Below, one piece after another: positions 47,222 to 54,840 of a stretch of DNA of 54,840 nt. Origin of the DNA: Arthrobacter sp. H5. Its GTDB lineage: Bacteria > Actinomycetota > Actinomycetes > Actinomycetales > Micrococcaceae. Each line of letters starts with the position of its first letter. The first letter of the stretch is position 1. The notes beneath the pieces were generated by a model. The model searched no databases, had not been told where the DNA came from, and saw only the letters and a list, made by a program, of their open reading frames with translations. Made by a program: the position numbers and the translations under genes. Location of the stretch: assembly GCF_000520595.1 (NCBI RefSeq), contig NZ_KI915019.1, positions 35,197-90,036 on the forward strand. The letters are read 5' to 3'.

Positions 47222-48493
47222 TTAGGACACTGAAGCGTCATGCGAAATGACCTTCTTCGTGTCGGTCGGTATCTCGGGTTTGCCTTGGTTGCCAAAGTTC
47301 TTCATGATGAGCCCGGTAATTGAGCGTTTGCCCTGACTCTTGTTGTAGACATCGAACGCCACCGCGACCAGCAGCACCAATCCCTTAATGATCTGGGTCA
47401 TATCCGCGCCGACGCCCAGGAGCTGGAGGCCATTGTTCAGGACGGCCATGACCAGTCCGCCTATTACTGAGCCGACAACGGTTCCTACGCCGCCTGTCAC
47501 GGCCGCACCGCCAATGAAGACGGCGGCGATGGCGTCGAGTTCCCAGCCCACGCCGTCAAACGGGCCGGACGCGGTGGACCGCCCCACAAAGATCATGCCC
47601 GCCAGCGCTGCCAGGATGGACATGTTCATGATCACCAGGAAGTCCACCCGCTTGCTCCGTACACCTGTCAGATCAGCTGCGTGCCTGTTGCCACCCACCG
47701 CGTAGACGTGGCGTCCAATGATGGTCTTGGTGGAAATGAAGCCGTAGATGATGACCAGCACGCCGAGGATCAAGCCCGGAACGGGGAAGGATGTTCCGCG
47801 GTTTCCGGTCGCAAAGAGGTAGGTGGCGTAGAGGATGACCGCGCTGAGGAGGACCATTCGGGTAACTGATACCCACAGGGGAGCCGGCTGGGCTCCAACC
47901 TTCTCGAACCGCTTCCGCTTCCTGAGCTCGCCGTAGATGACTACGCCGCAGAGTCCGAGGCCCAGGAGCACCGTCAGATTGTTATAGCCCGTGACCGGGC
48001 CAATTTCGGGAAGGTAACCCGCGCCGATAAACCGGAACTCCTGCGGCACCGGAACCGTATTGGACTGTCCTACAAACTGGTTGGCGCCCCTGAATAAAAG
48101 CATTCCGGCGAGGGTGACAATGAACGCCGGTATGCCGAAGATGGCTACCCACATCCCCTGCCAGGCCCCAATGAGCGCTCCGAGCAGCAGTCCGACCAGG
48201 ATGCCCAGGTACCACGGGAAATTCCAGTCCCGCATCACCATCGCCACCACAATGCCCGCAAACGCTGCCGTGGAGCCCACTGACAGATCGATGTGTCCGG
48301 CGATGATGACCAAGACCATTCCGATCGCGAGGATCAGGATGTAGGAGTTTCCGTTGAAGAGGTTGATCATGTTGCCCGGCGTCAGCGTGTTGCCGCCTGT
48401 CATGATCTGGAAGAAGATCACCAGGGCAATGAGCGCGAAGATCATCCCGAATTGTCGCGTATCGCCGCCGAATAGTTGCTTGAGTGAAGTCAT
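47222..48493 (-). CDS. mmsB: Multiple-monosaccharide ABC transporter permease
   Basis: The 423-residue membrane protein belongs to the CUT2/BPD_transp_2 permeases (also called GguB). It has ten or more hydrophobic segments, AGHIDLSVGSTAAFAGIVVA near residue 65 and GGAAVTGGVGTVVGSVIGGL near 330, both typical of the family. A cytoplasmic tail ends the protein. It lies 25 bp downstream of the ATPase gene and 41 bp before chvE. Confidence 0.93.
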   Translation of the reverse strand: MTSLKQLFGGDTRQFGMIFALIALVIFFQIMTGGNTLTPGNMINLFNGNSYILILAIGMVLVIIAGHIDLSVGSTAAFAGIVVAMVMRDWNFPWYLGILVGLLLGALIGAWQGMWVAIFGIPAFIVTLAGMLLFRGANQFVGQSNTVPVPQEFRFIGAGYLPEIGPVTGYNNLTVLLGLGLCGVVIYGELRKRKRFEKVGAQPAPLWVSVTRMVLLSAVILYATYLFATGNRGTSFPVPGLILGVLVIIYGFISTKTIIGRHVYAVGGNRHAADLTGVRSKRVDFLVIMNMSILAALAGMIFVGRSTASGPFDGVGWELDAIAAVFIGGAAVTGGVGTVVGSVIGGLVMAVLNNGLQLLGVGADMTQIIKGLVLLVAVAFDVYNKSQGKRSITGLIMKNFGNQGKPEIPTDTKKVISHDASVS

Positions 48494-48518
48494 GGTGTGG
48501 AGTCCTTGAGTACTTGGT

Positions 48519-50057
48519 TTAGGCGGATTTCTTGCCGGCGGTCATGAGTTTCATGAGGGATTCCTGGTCTGCTTCCCCGCGGCGCAGCTCACCGGTGATG
48601 GCGCCCTCGAAGATGGTATAGATGCGGTCGGAGATTCCCAGGAGCTCTGGAAGTTCGGAGGAAATGACAATGACGCCCTTGCCCTGGTTGGCCAGGCGCT
48701 GGATGATGCCGTAAATCTCAAACTTCGCGCCAACATCGATTCCACGGGTTGGCTCGTCAAGGATCAAAAGGTCGGGGTCAGTGAACATCCACTTGGCCAG
48801 CACCACCTTCTGCTGGTTGCCGCCGGACAGCTTGGCCACTCCCTCATTGACCGAGGGAGCCTTGGTGCGCAGCGACCTGCGGTACTCTTCGGCAACCGTG
48901 AACTCTTCATCTTCATCAACCACCAGACCGTTGGTGATCTTTTTCAGGTTGGCAGCGACGGTGGTGGACTTGATGTCGTCCAGCAGGTTCAACCCTAGCG
49001 ATTTGCGGTCCTCGGTGACATAGGCCAGGCCGTGGCGGATTGCCTGCGGCACCGACTTGAGTGTGATCTCCTTGCCGTCTTTGAACAGTTGGCCCGACTT
49101 GAAATTGCCGTAGGATCGCCCGAAGATGGACCGGGCCAGCTCGGTGCGGCCGGCGCCCATCAGGCCGGCAAAGCCGACAATCTCGCCGCGCTTCACCTTG
49201 AAGTTGGAGTTCTTGCACACTAGTCGGTCTGCCGCGCTGGGATGTCCAACAGTCCAGTTCCGCACCTCAAAGAACGTCTCGCCGATGTTTGGGGTGTGGT
49301 CGGGGAATCGCGATTCCAGCGAGCGGCCAACCATGCCGCGGATGATCCGATCTTCATCGACGCCGTCGTTCTTGACATGGAGGGTCTCAATGGCCTTGCC
49401 ATCGCGGATGATGGTGATCGAGTCTGCGATTTGTTCAATTTCGTTCAGCTTGTGGGAAATCATGATGCAGGAGATCCCCTTGGACCGCAGCCCGGACATC
49501 AGATCAAGCAGATGCTGCGAGTCGGATTCATTCAAAGCGGCGGTTGGCTCATCGAGGATGAGCAGTTTGACGGATTTGCTGAGTGCCTTGGCGATTTCCA
49601 CCAGTTGCTGCTTACCAACGCCAATGTCTTTGATCTTGGTGATTGGCTCCTCGCTCAGCCCAACCCGGGCAAGTAGCTCAAGAGTGCTCGCATTGACCTT
49701 GTCCCAGTCGATGACGCCCATTCGCGTGGGTTCATTTCCCAGAAAGATGTTCTCCGCAATGGAGAGTTCCGGAATGAGGGCCAGCTCCTGATGGATGATC
49801 ACAATCCCGGCCGCTTCACTCGATCGGATGTCCTTGAACTGAACCTCCTGGCCCTGGTAGTGGATCTCCCCTGAATAGGTGCCATGCGGGTACAGACCGG
49901 ACAGCACTTTCATGAGGGTTGATTTACCCGCACCATTTTCGCCGCAGATAGCGTGGATTTCGCCGGCGGTCACTGTCAGTGAAACATTGTCGAGCGCCTT
50001 AACGCCCGGAAACTCCTTGGTGATCGAGCGCATCTCAAGGATCGTGTGATGGTCCAT
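48519..50057 (-). CDS. mmsA: Multiple-monosaccharide ABC transporter ATP-binding protein
   Basis: The 512-residue protein has two ABC domains, as in CUT2 importers (GguA/XylG/MglA). The first has Walker [10 protein letters not shown] near 39-47, signature [16 protein letters not shown] and Walker [12 protein letters not shown]. The second has the degenerate A-loop [13 protein letters not shown], signature [15 protein letters not shown] and [14 protein letters not shown]. It should energise monosaccharide uptake with the products of mmsB and chvE. It is first in the operon. The leader upstream carries the 36-bp element shared with the ROK gene. Confidence 0.95.
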   Translation of the reverse strand: MDHHTILEMRSITKEFPGVKALDNVSLTVTAGEIHAICGENGAGKSTLMKVLSGLYPHGTYSGEIHYQGQEVQFKDIRSSEAAGIVIIHQELALIPELSIAENIFLGNEPTRMGVIDWDKVNASTLELLARVGLSEEPITKIKDIGVGKQQLVEIAKALSKSVKLLILDEPTAALNESDSQHLLDLMSGLRSKGISCIMISHKLNEIEQIADSITIIRDGKAIETLHVKNDGVDEDRIIRGMVGRSLESRFPDHTPNIGETFFEVRNWTVGHPSAADRLVCKNSNFKVKRGEIVGFAGLMGAGRTELARSIFGRSYGNFKSGQLFKDGKEITLKSVPQAIRHGLAYVTEDRKSLGLNLLDDIKSTTVAANLKKITNGLVVDEDEEFTVAEEYRRSLRTKAPSVNEGVAKLSGGNQQKVVLAKWMFTDPDLLILDEPTRGIDVGAKFEIYGIIQRLANQGKGVIVISSELPELLGISDRIYTIFEGAITGELRRGEADQESLMKLMTAGKKSA

Positions 50058-50119
50058 TCGCAGCCTCCCGCAGTGACGGCATTGTCTTGATGGGCCAGAA
50101 GGCCTGGAAAAGAAGTTAA

Positions 50120-50155
50120 CTCTAGAAGAGTGCTTGTAGTCAAGTCTTTAACGCA
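50120..50155 (-). promoter_or_regulatory. Predicted ROK-regulator operator/promoter, copy A (mmsA leader)
   Basis: On the minus strand the 36-bp block reads TGCGTTAA, three variable bases, CTTGACT, then a TTCTA-AG segment. It agrees with copy B (51411-51446) at 27 of 36 positions, 15 of 18 in the core half. The TTGACT within it looks like a -35 box, so bound repressor would block RNA polymerase. A related GAAGTTAAC sits at 50112-50120. Confidence 0.65.
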
Positions 50156-50185
50156 AAGTCGAACTGGATTGTGTCGTAAATGAAA

Positions 50186-51397
50186 TCATGGGGTCAATTG
50201 AAGGCTGGGTTGCGACAGCACGACGGCGGCGCCTCCCAGCGCTTCCGCCCGGTCACCGAGGGAGGACATCAGAACGGTTGTAGAGTCGCCCACCATGGGG
50301 ACCGCATGACGCAGAAGCCCCCGTCGAATGGGCTCCAACAGGATGTCGCCGAGCCCCGTGAGTGAGCCGCCCATAACAATGAGCTCGGGATTGATCAGGT
50401 TGGCCACGTGGGCGACGGCGCGGCCCACGGCCAGGCCTGCGTCGTCGATCACCCGAAGAGTGGCTGTGTCTCCGCGCCGGGCAAGGGAAACGATGTCATG
50501 GGCGTCCAGCTGCCCGGTGCCGCCACGGCTGAGCAGCGCGATCATCGTTGAGGTTGATGCCACGGTCTCAAGGCATCCGCGGTTCCCGCAACGGCAGACA
50601 AGACCGTGCTCGTTGATTGTGGTGTGGCCTATCTCGCCGGTGATTCCGACGTTTCCGTAATACAGCGAACCATTGAGGATCAAGCCCGCCCCAATGCCGG
50701 ATCCGATCTTGAGGAATACGAGATTCTCCACGGAGCTGTGCGGCCCCCACGTGACCTGCGCAAGGGCTCCGAGATTGGCGTCGTTGTCGATGAAAACCGG
50801 GATTCCGAGTCGTTCACCAAAGGTGCGGAGCATATTGATGCCGACCCATTCGGGGAGGATTGCGCCCTGCACCACGGTCCCGGTGCGGCGGTCGATTGGG
50901 CCTGGTATTCCCACGCCTGCACCAAGCACTGAACCGCGCGGGATTCCGCCCTGCTCCAGGAGGCTGTCCATGAGGTCGGAGGCGGCGTTGAGGCCTTCCT
51001 CGGCGCTGTGTCCCAGCGGCAGGCTGACCGCCTCTTCCAGTAGGACGCGGTAGTCGAGTCCTGCCAGTACCACCCGGACGTGCCGGCGGCCAATGTCGAT
51101 TCCGGCAGCAACCGAGCCATTGTCGTTGAGCATCACTAGAAGCGCGCGCCGGCCGGAACTGGTGGTGGGCTCCGTGGCGACCTGTCCGGCGTCGGACATC
51201 ACCTTGACGATATTCGATACCGTCGCGGTGGACAGGCCCGTCTGCCGGGCAAGCTCTGCCTGGGTCTGCGGCCCCCCTGTCATCAGCGCCTGGATGATTC
51301 GTTGCTGATTCTGCTGGCGCAACGCGGATTGTGACCCCGGCTGGGGAAGGGACCCGTTGGAGGCGGACCTCGGCAGTGAGGCAGGTTCTACGGGCAT
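50186..51397 (-). CDS. ROK-family transcriptional regulator (NagC/XylR type)
   Basis: The 403-residue protein has an N-terminal winged helix (QQRIIQALMTGGPQTQAELA, RQTGLSTATVSNIVKVMSDA) and a ROK sugar-kinase-like domain with the zinc motif CRCGNRGCLE and GEIGHTTINEHG. Proteins of this type repress sugar uptake genes until the sugar binds. The adjacent mmsA-mmsB-chvE operon, 128 bp downstream on the same strand, is the evident target, and the shared leader element supports this and autoregulation. The effector is likely a monosaccharide such as xylose or galactose, which is inference. Confidence 0.92.
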   Translation of the reverse strand: MPVEPASLPRSASNGSLPQPGSQSALRQQNQQRIIQALMTGGPQTQAELARQTGLSTATVSNIVKVMSDAGQVATEPTTSSGRRALLVMLNDNGSVAAGIDIGRRHVRVVLAGLDYRVLLEEAVSLPLGHSAEEGLNAASDLMDSLLEQGGIPRGSVLGAGVGIPGPIDRRTGTVVQGAILPEWVGINMLRTFGERLGIPVFIDNDANLGALAQVTWGPHSSVENLVFLKIGSGIGAGLILNGSLYYGNVGITGEIGHTTINEHGLVCRCGNRGCLETVASTSTMIALLSRGGTGQLDAHDIVSLARRGDTATLRVIDDAGLAVGRAVAHVANLINPELIVMGGSLTGLGDILLEPIRRGLLRHAVPMVGDSTTVLMSSLGDRAEALGGAAVVLSQPSLQLTP

Positions 51398-51410
51398 GTA
51401 GTACAGGGTG

Positions 51411-51446
51411 CTATAGAACAGCCATTGCAGTCAAGAAGTTAACGCA
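51411..51446 (-). promoter_or_regulatory. Predicted ROK-regulator operator/promoter, copy B
   Basis: This partner of the element at 50120-50155 lies 13 bp before the ROK start codon. It contains AGTCAAGAAGTTAACGCA (51429-51446, plus strand), which differs from copy A only in its three central bases. The element overlaps the last codons and stop of the carbonic-anhydrase-like gene. Confidence 0.65.
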
Positions 51447-51952
51447 CGGCGGTGTTCAGCGGCCAACTCACGGTACTGGGCAGCATTGCGTTTGATGCTC
51501 TCCACTTCTTCGTCCGAGAGTTCCCTGCGGACTTTGGCGGGCACCCCGGCCACCAGCGAACGGGGTGGCACCACGGTGCCTTCAAGAACGACGGCGCCGG
51601 CGGCCACCAGCGTTTCCTTGCCGATGCTTGCACCGTTCATGATGGTGGCGCTCATTCCGATCAGGCAGTCGTTGCCGATGGTGCAGCCGTGCACCACTGC
51701 GCTGTGGCCAACGCTCACGCGGTCACCGACGGTCGTCGGGAATCCCGGGTCCGCGTGGAGCACTGCGTTGTCCTGGAGATTGGTGCCCGCGCCTACACGA
51801 ATCCTCTCCGTGTCTGCGCGGACGCTCACACCATAGAAGGCGCTTGAGCCGTCGCCCAGAGTGGCATCGCCAATGATGGATGCGGTCGGGGCAACAAAGG
51901 CGTTCTCGGCGATGGAGGGGGTTTTTCCGTCAAAGATGATGATGTGAGCCAT
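51431..51952 (-). CDS. Gamma-carbonic-anhydrase-family protein
   Basis: The 173-residue left-handed beta-helix protein has hexapeptide repeats throughout (ASIIGDATLGDGSSAFYGVS, NLQDNAVLHAD, VGHSAVVHGCTIGNDCLIGM). Putative zinc ligands are the histidines of LHAD, VGHSAVVHG. Relatives include PaaY, YrdA and CaiE; carbonic anhydrase activity is not certain for many of them. The family's usual length is about 170-190. The last residues (RRALTS) are encoded by DNA that doubles as the ROK operator. The ROK gene starts 33 bp downstream. Confidence 0.9.
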   Translation of the reverse strand: MAHIIIFDGKTPSIAENAFVAPTASIIGDATLGDGSSAFYGVSVRADTERIRVGAGTNLQDNAVLHADPGFPTTVGDRVSVGHSAVVHGCTIGNDCLIGMSATIMNGASIGKETLVAAGAVVLEGTVVPPRSLVAGVPAKVRRELSDEEVESIKRNAAQYRELAAEHRRALTS

Positions 51953-52030
51953 GCGCCCAGCCTAACGCCGGGTGCGGGGTGTGGCGGCAGCGGGCGTGAA
52001 TGCGTGAATGTAGAGCAACCTGGACTGGGT

Positions 52031-52090
52031 ATGGAGCAGACCAGTCCAGGGTGAGCGGAAAACTGCTCACCCCAGACTGGTCTGCTCCAT
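52031..52090. repeat. Long palindrome upstream of the AbiEi/DUF559-like gene
   Basis: Two 26-bp arms, beginning ATGGAGCAGACCAGTCC and ending GGACTGGTCTGCTCCAT-like, pair with two mismatches around GGAAAACT. There is no T-tract on either side, so it is not an ordinary terminator. GAGCAACCTGGAC at 52013-52025 just before it recurs at 53190-53202, beyond the gene. Confidence 0.75.
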
Positions 52091-52183
52091 GGGTACGGGA
52101 GAGGCCCGCTCGCGCGTCCGAAGGTTATCCACATACGGACGGTTGTCTTAGCTGCGGGCCGGGATTTGAGTTTGGCTGGAGTG

Positions 52184-53164
52184 ATGACTCAATTCTCGAT
52201 CCCTATGAGGACCAGCGCGGAAAAGCCCGACGACGAGGCGTGGCCGCGCGAGCTTTCCCGCCGGTCCAAGAGCGGCGAGCTCCTCCGAATTCGGCAGGGG
52301 TGCTACGTGGATGCGCTGGGTTGGGGGCAGTTGGAGGATGAGGAGCGCTACCGTGGGATGCTTGCGGCCATGACCCTTACCTCTCGTAAGGTTCCACTAT
52401 TTGGCGCCGAATCCGCCGGGTTGCTCTGGGGCCTGCCGCGCCCAACTCTTCCAGCTGATGTGCAAGTGATTGTGCCGGCCCAGAGCGGACGCAAGAGCAG
52501 CAACGGGGTTCGCCGCCTCACGCGGGATCCGGCCGCTGTCACCACTGCCGAAGTAGATGGGGTTCTGGTCACGGGCAAGGTCCAAACTGCGGTGGATCTT
52601 GCGATTTTGTACGACTTTCCATGGGCTGTGGCCGTGATGGACCGACTGCTGAATACCAAGCCCCTCCCAGGCGAAATCCACTCCAAGCCGGTGACGAAGG
52701 CCGAAGTCGAGACCCGGATCGACCTCTTGGTGTCCGGCGCCAAACGGCGGAGGGCGCGGCGCGTCCTGGAGTTCGCCTCGGGGCTGGCAATGTATCCGGG
52801 GGAGTCATTGAGTCGCGTCCACATGGCGCAGTTGGGCTTCCCTGCTCCCGTGTTGCAGCACCAAATCATCGATGCCCGCGGTCACGTCGCCACAGTGGAC
52901 TTTTACTGGGAGGATTACCAACTGGTCGGGGAGTTTGATGGTCGAGGGAAGTACATGAAGCCGGAGTATCTGATGGGTAGAACTCCGGCCCAGGTAGTCA
53001 TTGACGAGAAGAACAGGGAGAACCGTATCCGCGCCACTGGAGTGGGAGTGGTGCGATGGGAGTGGCCTACCGCTCAGTCCCCCGAGGCGCTTGCCCGTGA
53101 GTTGACGTCTGCAGGTCTCCCGCAAAGAGGGAAGTATCCAGCAAGTGGTCCGTCATGGGCATGA
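52184..53164 (+). CDS. AbiEi-antitoxin/DUF559-like protein
   Basis: The protein of about 326 residues is of a kind frequent in Arthrobacter. The N-terminal part (ELSRRSKSGELLRIRQGCYV) resembles the AbiEi antitoxin winged helix, and the middle part GRKSSNGVRRLTRD and GKVQTAVDLA is typical of these proteins. The C-terminal part (VATVDFYWEDYQLVGEFDGR, EKNRENRIRATGVGVVRWEW) looks like a Vsr/DUF559 endonuclease fold, with Asp/Glu residues that could bind metal. No toxin gene partner is adjacent. The start is uncertain: ATG 52184, GTG 52181 or ATG 52205. It is flanked by palindromic and repeated sequence. Confidence 0.75.
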   Translation: MTQFSIPMRTSAEKPDDEAWPRELSRRSKSGELLRIRQGCYVDALGWGQLEDEERYRGMLAAMTLTSRKVPLFGAESAGLLWGLPRPTLPADVQVIVPAQSGRKSSNGVRRLTRDPAAVTTAEVDGVLVTGKVQTAVDLAILYDFPWAVAVMDRLLNTKPLPGEIHSKPVTKAEVETRIDLLVSGAKRRRARRVLEFASGLAMYPGESLSRVHMAQLGFPAPVLQHQIIDARGHVATVDFYWEDYQLVGEFDGRGKYMKPEYLMGRTPAQVVIDEKNRENRIRATGVGVVRWEWPTAQSPEALARELTSAGLPQRGKYPASGPSWA

Positions 53165-53189
53165 TGGTGAGCAAGGTGGATCGTTGCTG

Positions 53190-53265
53190 GAGCAACCTGG
53201 ACAAGTTTTAGAGCGCTCCAGACCAGATGGACGGAATTACTGCCCACATTTGTCTGGATTGCTCT
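53190..53265. repeat. Imperfect inverted repeat downstream of the AbiEi/DUF559-like gene
   Basis: GAGCAACCTGGACAA (53190-53204) matches the reverse complement of TTGTCTGGATTGCTC (53250-53264) at 12 of 15 positions. The left arm repeats the 13-mer GAGCAACCTGGAC found at 52013-52025 upstream of the gene, and AGACCAG follows both copies at 25-30 bp. It fills most of the 128-bp gap before the DUF1737 gene. Confidence 0.55.
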
Positions 53266-53292
53266 ATCCCTGCCCAAACAAGCCGCAGAAAG

Positions 53293-53466
53293 TCAGTCCG
53301 CCAGCACAACCGCCTGCGCCACCACCACGCGGTCGCCGTTGTAGGTGAGGCTTGGGGAGCCGTACAGCACATAGCCGTTGTCCAGCGCCTCGCTGACCCG
53401 TGCGCAGAACGCTTTGTCATCCTGCCCGGTCAGTACGCGGTACCTCAGAGGCTGTTCGTCGTTCAT
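53293..53466 (-). CDS. DUF1737-domain protein
   Basis: This very small gene encodes 57 residues, MNDEQPLRYRVLTGQDDKAF to the end VVVAQAVVLAD. The pattern YRVLTG, then EALDNGYVLYGSPSLTYNGD, is the DUF1737 domain. No function is known. GGAG lies 5 nt before the ATG at 53466; another ATG at 53469 is too close to it. The gene follows purU on the same strand 33 bp downstream, so the two may be co-transcribed. Confidence 0.85.
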   Translation of the reverse strand: MNDEQPLRYRVLTGQDDKAFCARVSEALDNGYVLYGSPSLTYNGDRVVVAQAVVLAD

Positions 53467-53499
53467 CATGACTCCAATTGGTCGGTTGCAGACAGTCTG

Positions 53500-54351
53500 T
53501 CAGTTGAAAACCACGGTTCGGGTGCCGTCCAGCAACACCCTGTGCTCGGCATGCCATTTGACGGCCTGCGCCAGCGTCCGTCCTTCGACATCGCTGCCTA
53601 TCGCCGCCAGCTCAGTGGCCGTCCGGGCGTGATTCACACGGATGACCTCCTGCTCAATGATGGGGCCCTCGTCCAGCGCTGGCGTCACGTAGTGAGCAGT
53701 CGCCCCGATCAGCTTGACGCCGCGCGCATGCGCCTGGTGGTAAGGCCGCGCACCCTTAAATGACGGGAGGAAAGAGTGGTGAATGTTGATCGCCTTCCCC
53801 ACCAGATCGGAGCAGAGCGTGTCGCTAAGCACCTGCATGTAGCGGGCCAGCACCACAAGCTCAATATCGTGCTTCAGGAGAAGGTCCCGGAGCGCGCCCT
53901 CAGCCTGGTCCTTGCCATCGGCGAGGACCGGAATGTGATGAAAAGGAATCCCGTAGAAATCCGCGAGCCCTGCAAGCTCCCGGTGGTTGGACACGATCAC
54001 CGGCACCTCGATCGGCAGCGTTCCCGAACGTTGCTGGAACAGCAGGTCGTTGAGGCAATGTGCGGACTTCGAAGCCATGATGAGCGTCCGTGCGGGAACG
54101 CCTTCGCTGTGCAGCTCCCACGACATGCCAAACAACTCCGCGACAGGCGCCAGTTGAGCCCGGACCTCGGCGTGCGTTGCCGTCGTCGTCATGGCGACCC
54201 GCATGAAAAAGGTGCCGGTTTCGGGATTTCCGTATTGCTGCGACTCAGTAATGTTGCAGCTTCCCGCGACCAGGGCTCCCGAGACGGCATGCACTATACC
54301 CGGCCGATCCGGGCAGGACAGCGCCAGGACAAAGGCATTGGACGTATTCAC
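53500..54351 (-). CDS. purU: Formyltetrahydrofolate deformylase
   Basis: PurU hydrolyses 10-formyltetrahydrofolate to formate and tetrahydrofolate and so balances the one-carbon pool. The 283-residue protein has an N-terminal ACT domain (VLALSCPDRPGIVHAVSGAL) and a C-terminal formyltransferase-like domain with NIHHSFLPSFKGARPYHQAH and the catalytic Asp in YVTPALDEGPIIEQE. Length and motifs are typical. It diverges from glyA across a 267-bp region with a folate-intermediate riboswitch candidate, in keeping with a one-carbon theme. Confidence 0.96.
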   Translation of the reverse strand: MNTSNAFVLALSCPDRPGIVHAVSGALVAGSCNITESQQYGNPETGTFFMRVAMTTTATHAEVRAQLAPVAELFGMSWELHSEGVPARTLIMASKSAHCLNDLLFQQRSGTLPIEVPVIVSNHRELAGLADFYGIPFHHIPVLADGKDQAEGALRDLLLKHDIELVVLARYMQVLSDTLCSDLVGKAINIHHSFLPSFKGARPYHQAHARGVKLIGATAHYVTPALDEGPIIEQEVIRVNHARTATELAAIGSDVEGRTLAQAVKWHAEHRVLLDGTRTVVFN

Positions 54352-54400
54352 GCCTCCCAGAGTACCTGCGTGCCGCCGCCCGATGAGCTAAGGTTACAAC

Positions 54401-54510
54401 TGCCGCAACTGGCGTTAGGTGGGTCACCATCAGGAAGCGGCAAGCGCCTTCGTGCACTAATGTACGACGACGGCGCGCAGCGCCGACCACGGATCGCACG
54501 CCTGGGACGT
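54401..54510 (+). ncRNA. ZTP (pfl) riboswitch upstream of glyA
   Basis: ZTP riboswitches sense the purine intermediate ZTP/ZMP, which signals low 10-formyl-THF, and commonly control glyA, folD and purH. TGCCGC (54401-54406) pairs with GCGGCA (54437-54442) and encloses the signature ACTGGCG and a GGTGGGTCACC stem followed by GGAAGCGG. The 3' signature CGCCTGGGACG is at 54499-54509, after a GC-rich linker that can form hairpins. The order and spacing match the two-subdomain aptamer. The expression platform is not clear; AGGAG and the GTG start lie about 100 bp downstream. The identification is by motif recall, not by covariance search. Confidence 0.78.
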
Positions 54511-54618
54511 AGGTCAAGTTAACATCCATCCGCATGAGCGCTGTCCGACTAGGGGCGCCGTCTGCTGAACGGGTAACCTGACCTGTAGAACCACACCCCA
54601 ACATCCCAGGAGCTCAAC

Positions 54619-54840
54619 GTGACCTCTTTGTCTGTGACCGCATCAGTAACCAACGCGCCGCTGTCCGAGATTGACCCGGAAATCGCCGCCGTTCTCAAGG
54701 ACGAGTTGGCCCGCCAGCGCGACACCCTTGAAATGATTGCTTCCGAGAACTTCGCGCCGCGGGCCGTCCTGGAGGCCCAGGGCTCGGTACTGACCAACAA
54801 GTACGCCGAGGGCTACCCCGGCCGCCGCTACTACGGCGGC
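54619..54840 (+). CDS. glyA: Serine hydroxymethyltransferase, 5' part
   Basis: GlyA converts serine and tetrahydrofolate to glycine and 5,10-methylene-THF. The 74 codons visible show the family's N-terminal sequence: [40 protein letters not shown] and [14 protein letters not shown]. The gene runs off the right edge. AGGAG at 54608-54612 fits the GTG start. The upstream leader carries a ZTP riboswitch candidate. Confidence 0.95.
   Translation, partial: MTSLSVTASVTNAPLSEIDPEIAAVLKDELARQRDTLEMIASENFAPRAVLEAQGSVLTNKYAEGYPGRRYYGG

Overview
The window is chromosomal DNA from a GC-rich actinobacterium, most likely a member of the Micrococcaceae (Arthrobacter or a close relative). That assignment is an inference. 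It rests on the GC-rich codon use, the repeated sugar ABC operons made of a lipoprotein and two permeases without their own ATPase, the monomeric isocitrate dehydrogenase, the DUF6350-purN neighbourhood, and many GTG starts and leaderless-looking starts. No tRNA, rRNA, CRISPR array, transposase, integrase or plasmid gene was seen.

Layout. (1) 1-4329 (+): end of a glycan-uptake operon with two ABC permeases, a GH130-type phosphorylase and a secreted 706-residue (alpha/alpha)-barrel-like protein of unknown activity. A 71-bp palindromic repeat lies inside the signal-peptide region of the last gene, and a second copy lies just after its stop. (2) 4551-8700: cAMP-phosphodiesterase-like enzyme, Stealth-family sugar-phosphate transferase that appears to start on an AUU codon, ferritin, PIG-L deacetylase and a decayed acetyltransferase. 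(3) 8739-20825: a large uronate regulon around a LacI-type regulator. The minus arm carries a sugar ABC importer, two TIM-barrel isomerase/epimerases, a Gfo/Idh/MocA oxidoreductase and a fructuronate/mannonate oxidoreductase. The plus arm carries uxaC, a ManD-type mannonate dehydratase and gluconokinase. No glycosidase is encoded, so the oxidoreductase and epimerases are candidates for non-hydrolytic glycoside cleavage. (4) 20762-27548: glycosyltransferase, a small two-gene cassette of lower GC next to a 5'-truncated DinB gene, DUF1684, TauE-like exporter, DUF6350 membrane protein, two SRPBCC proteins and a small membrane protein.

(5) 27588-40614: purN and purH are separated by corA, a secreted GH13 amylase and a six-gene operon for uptake and recycling of cell-wall amino sugars (solute-binding protein, two permeases, GH3 hexosaminidase, anmK, murQ). 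(6) 40686-46003: monomeric isocitrate dehydrogenase, then an operon of an ArsR-type regulator, an MFS exporter and an oxidoreductase, controlled by a striking 36-bp palindrome. (7) 46053-51952: mmsA-mmsB-chvE monosaccharide importer with a divergence-free ROK regulator upstream. A 36-bp element shared by the importer and regulator leaders is a strong operator candidate. (8) 52031-54840: an AbiEi/DUF559-like gene bracketed by palindromic and repeated sequence, a 57-residue DUF1737 gene, purU, and the start of glyA preceded by what reads as a ZTP riboswitch.

Overall the window is dominated by catabolic modules for plant or microbial glycans set among one-carbon and purine housekeeping genes (purN, purH, purU, glyA).
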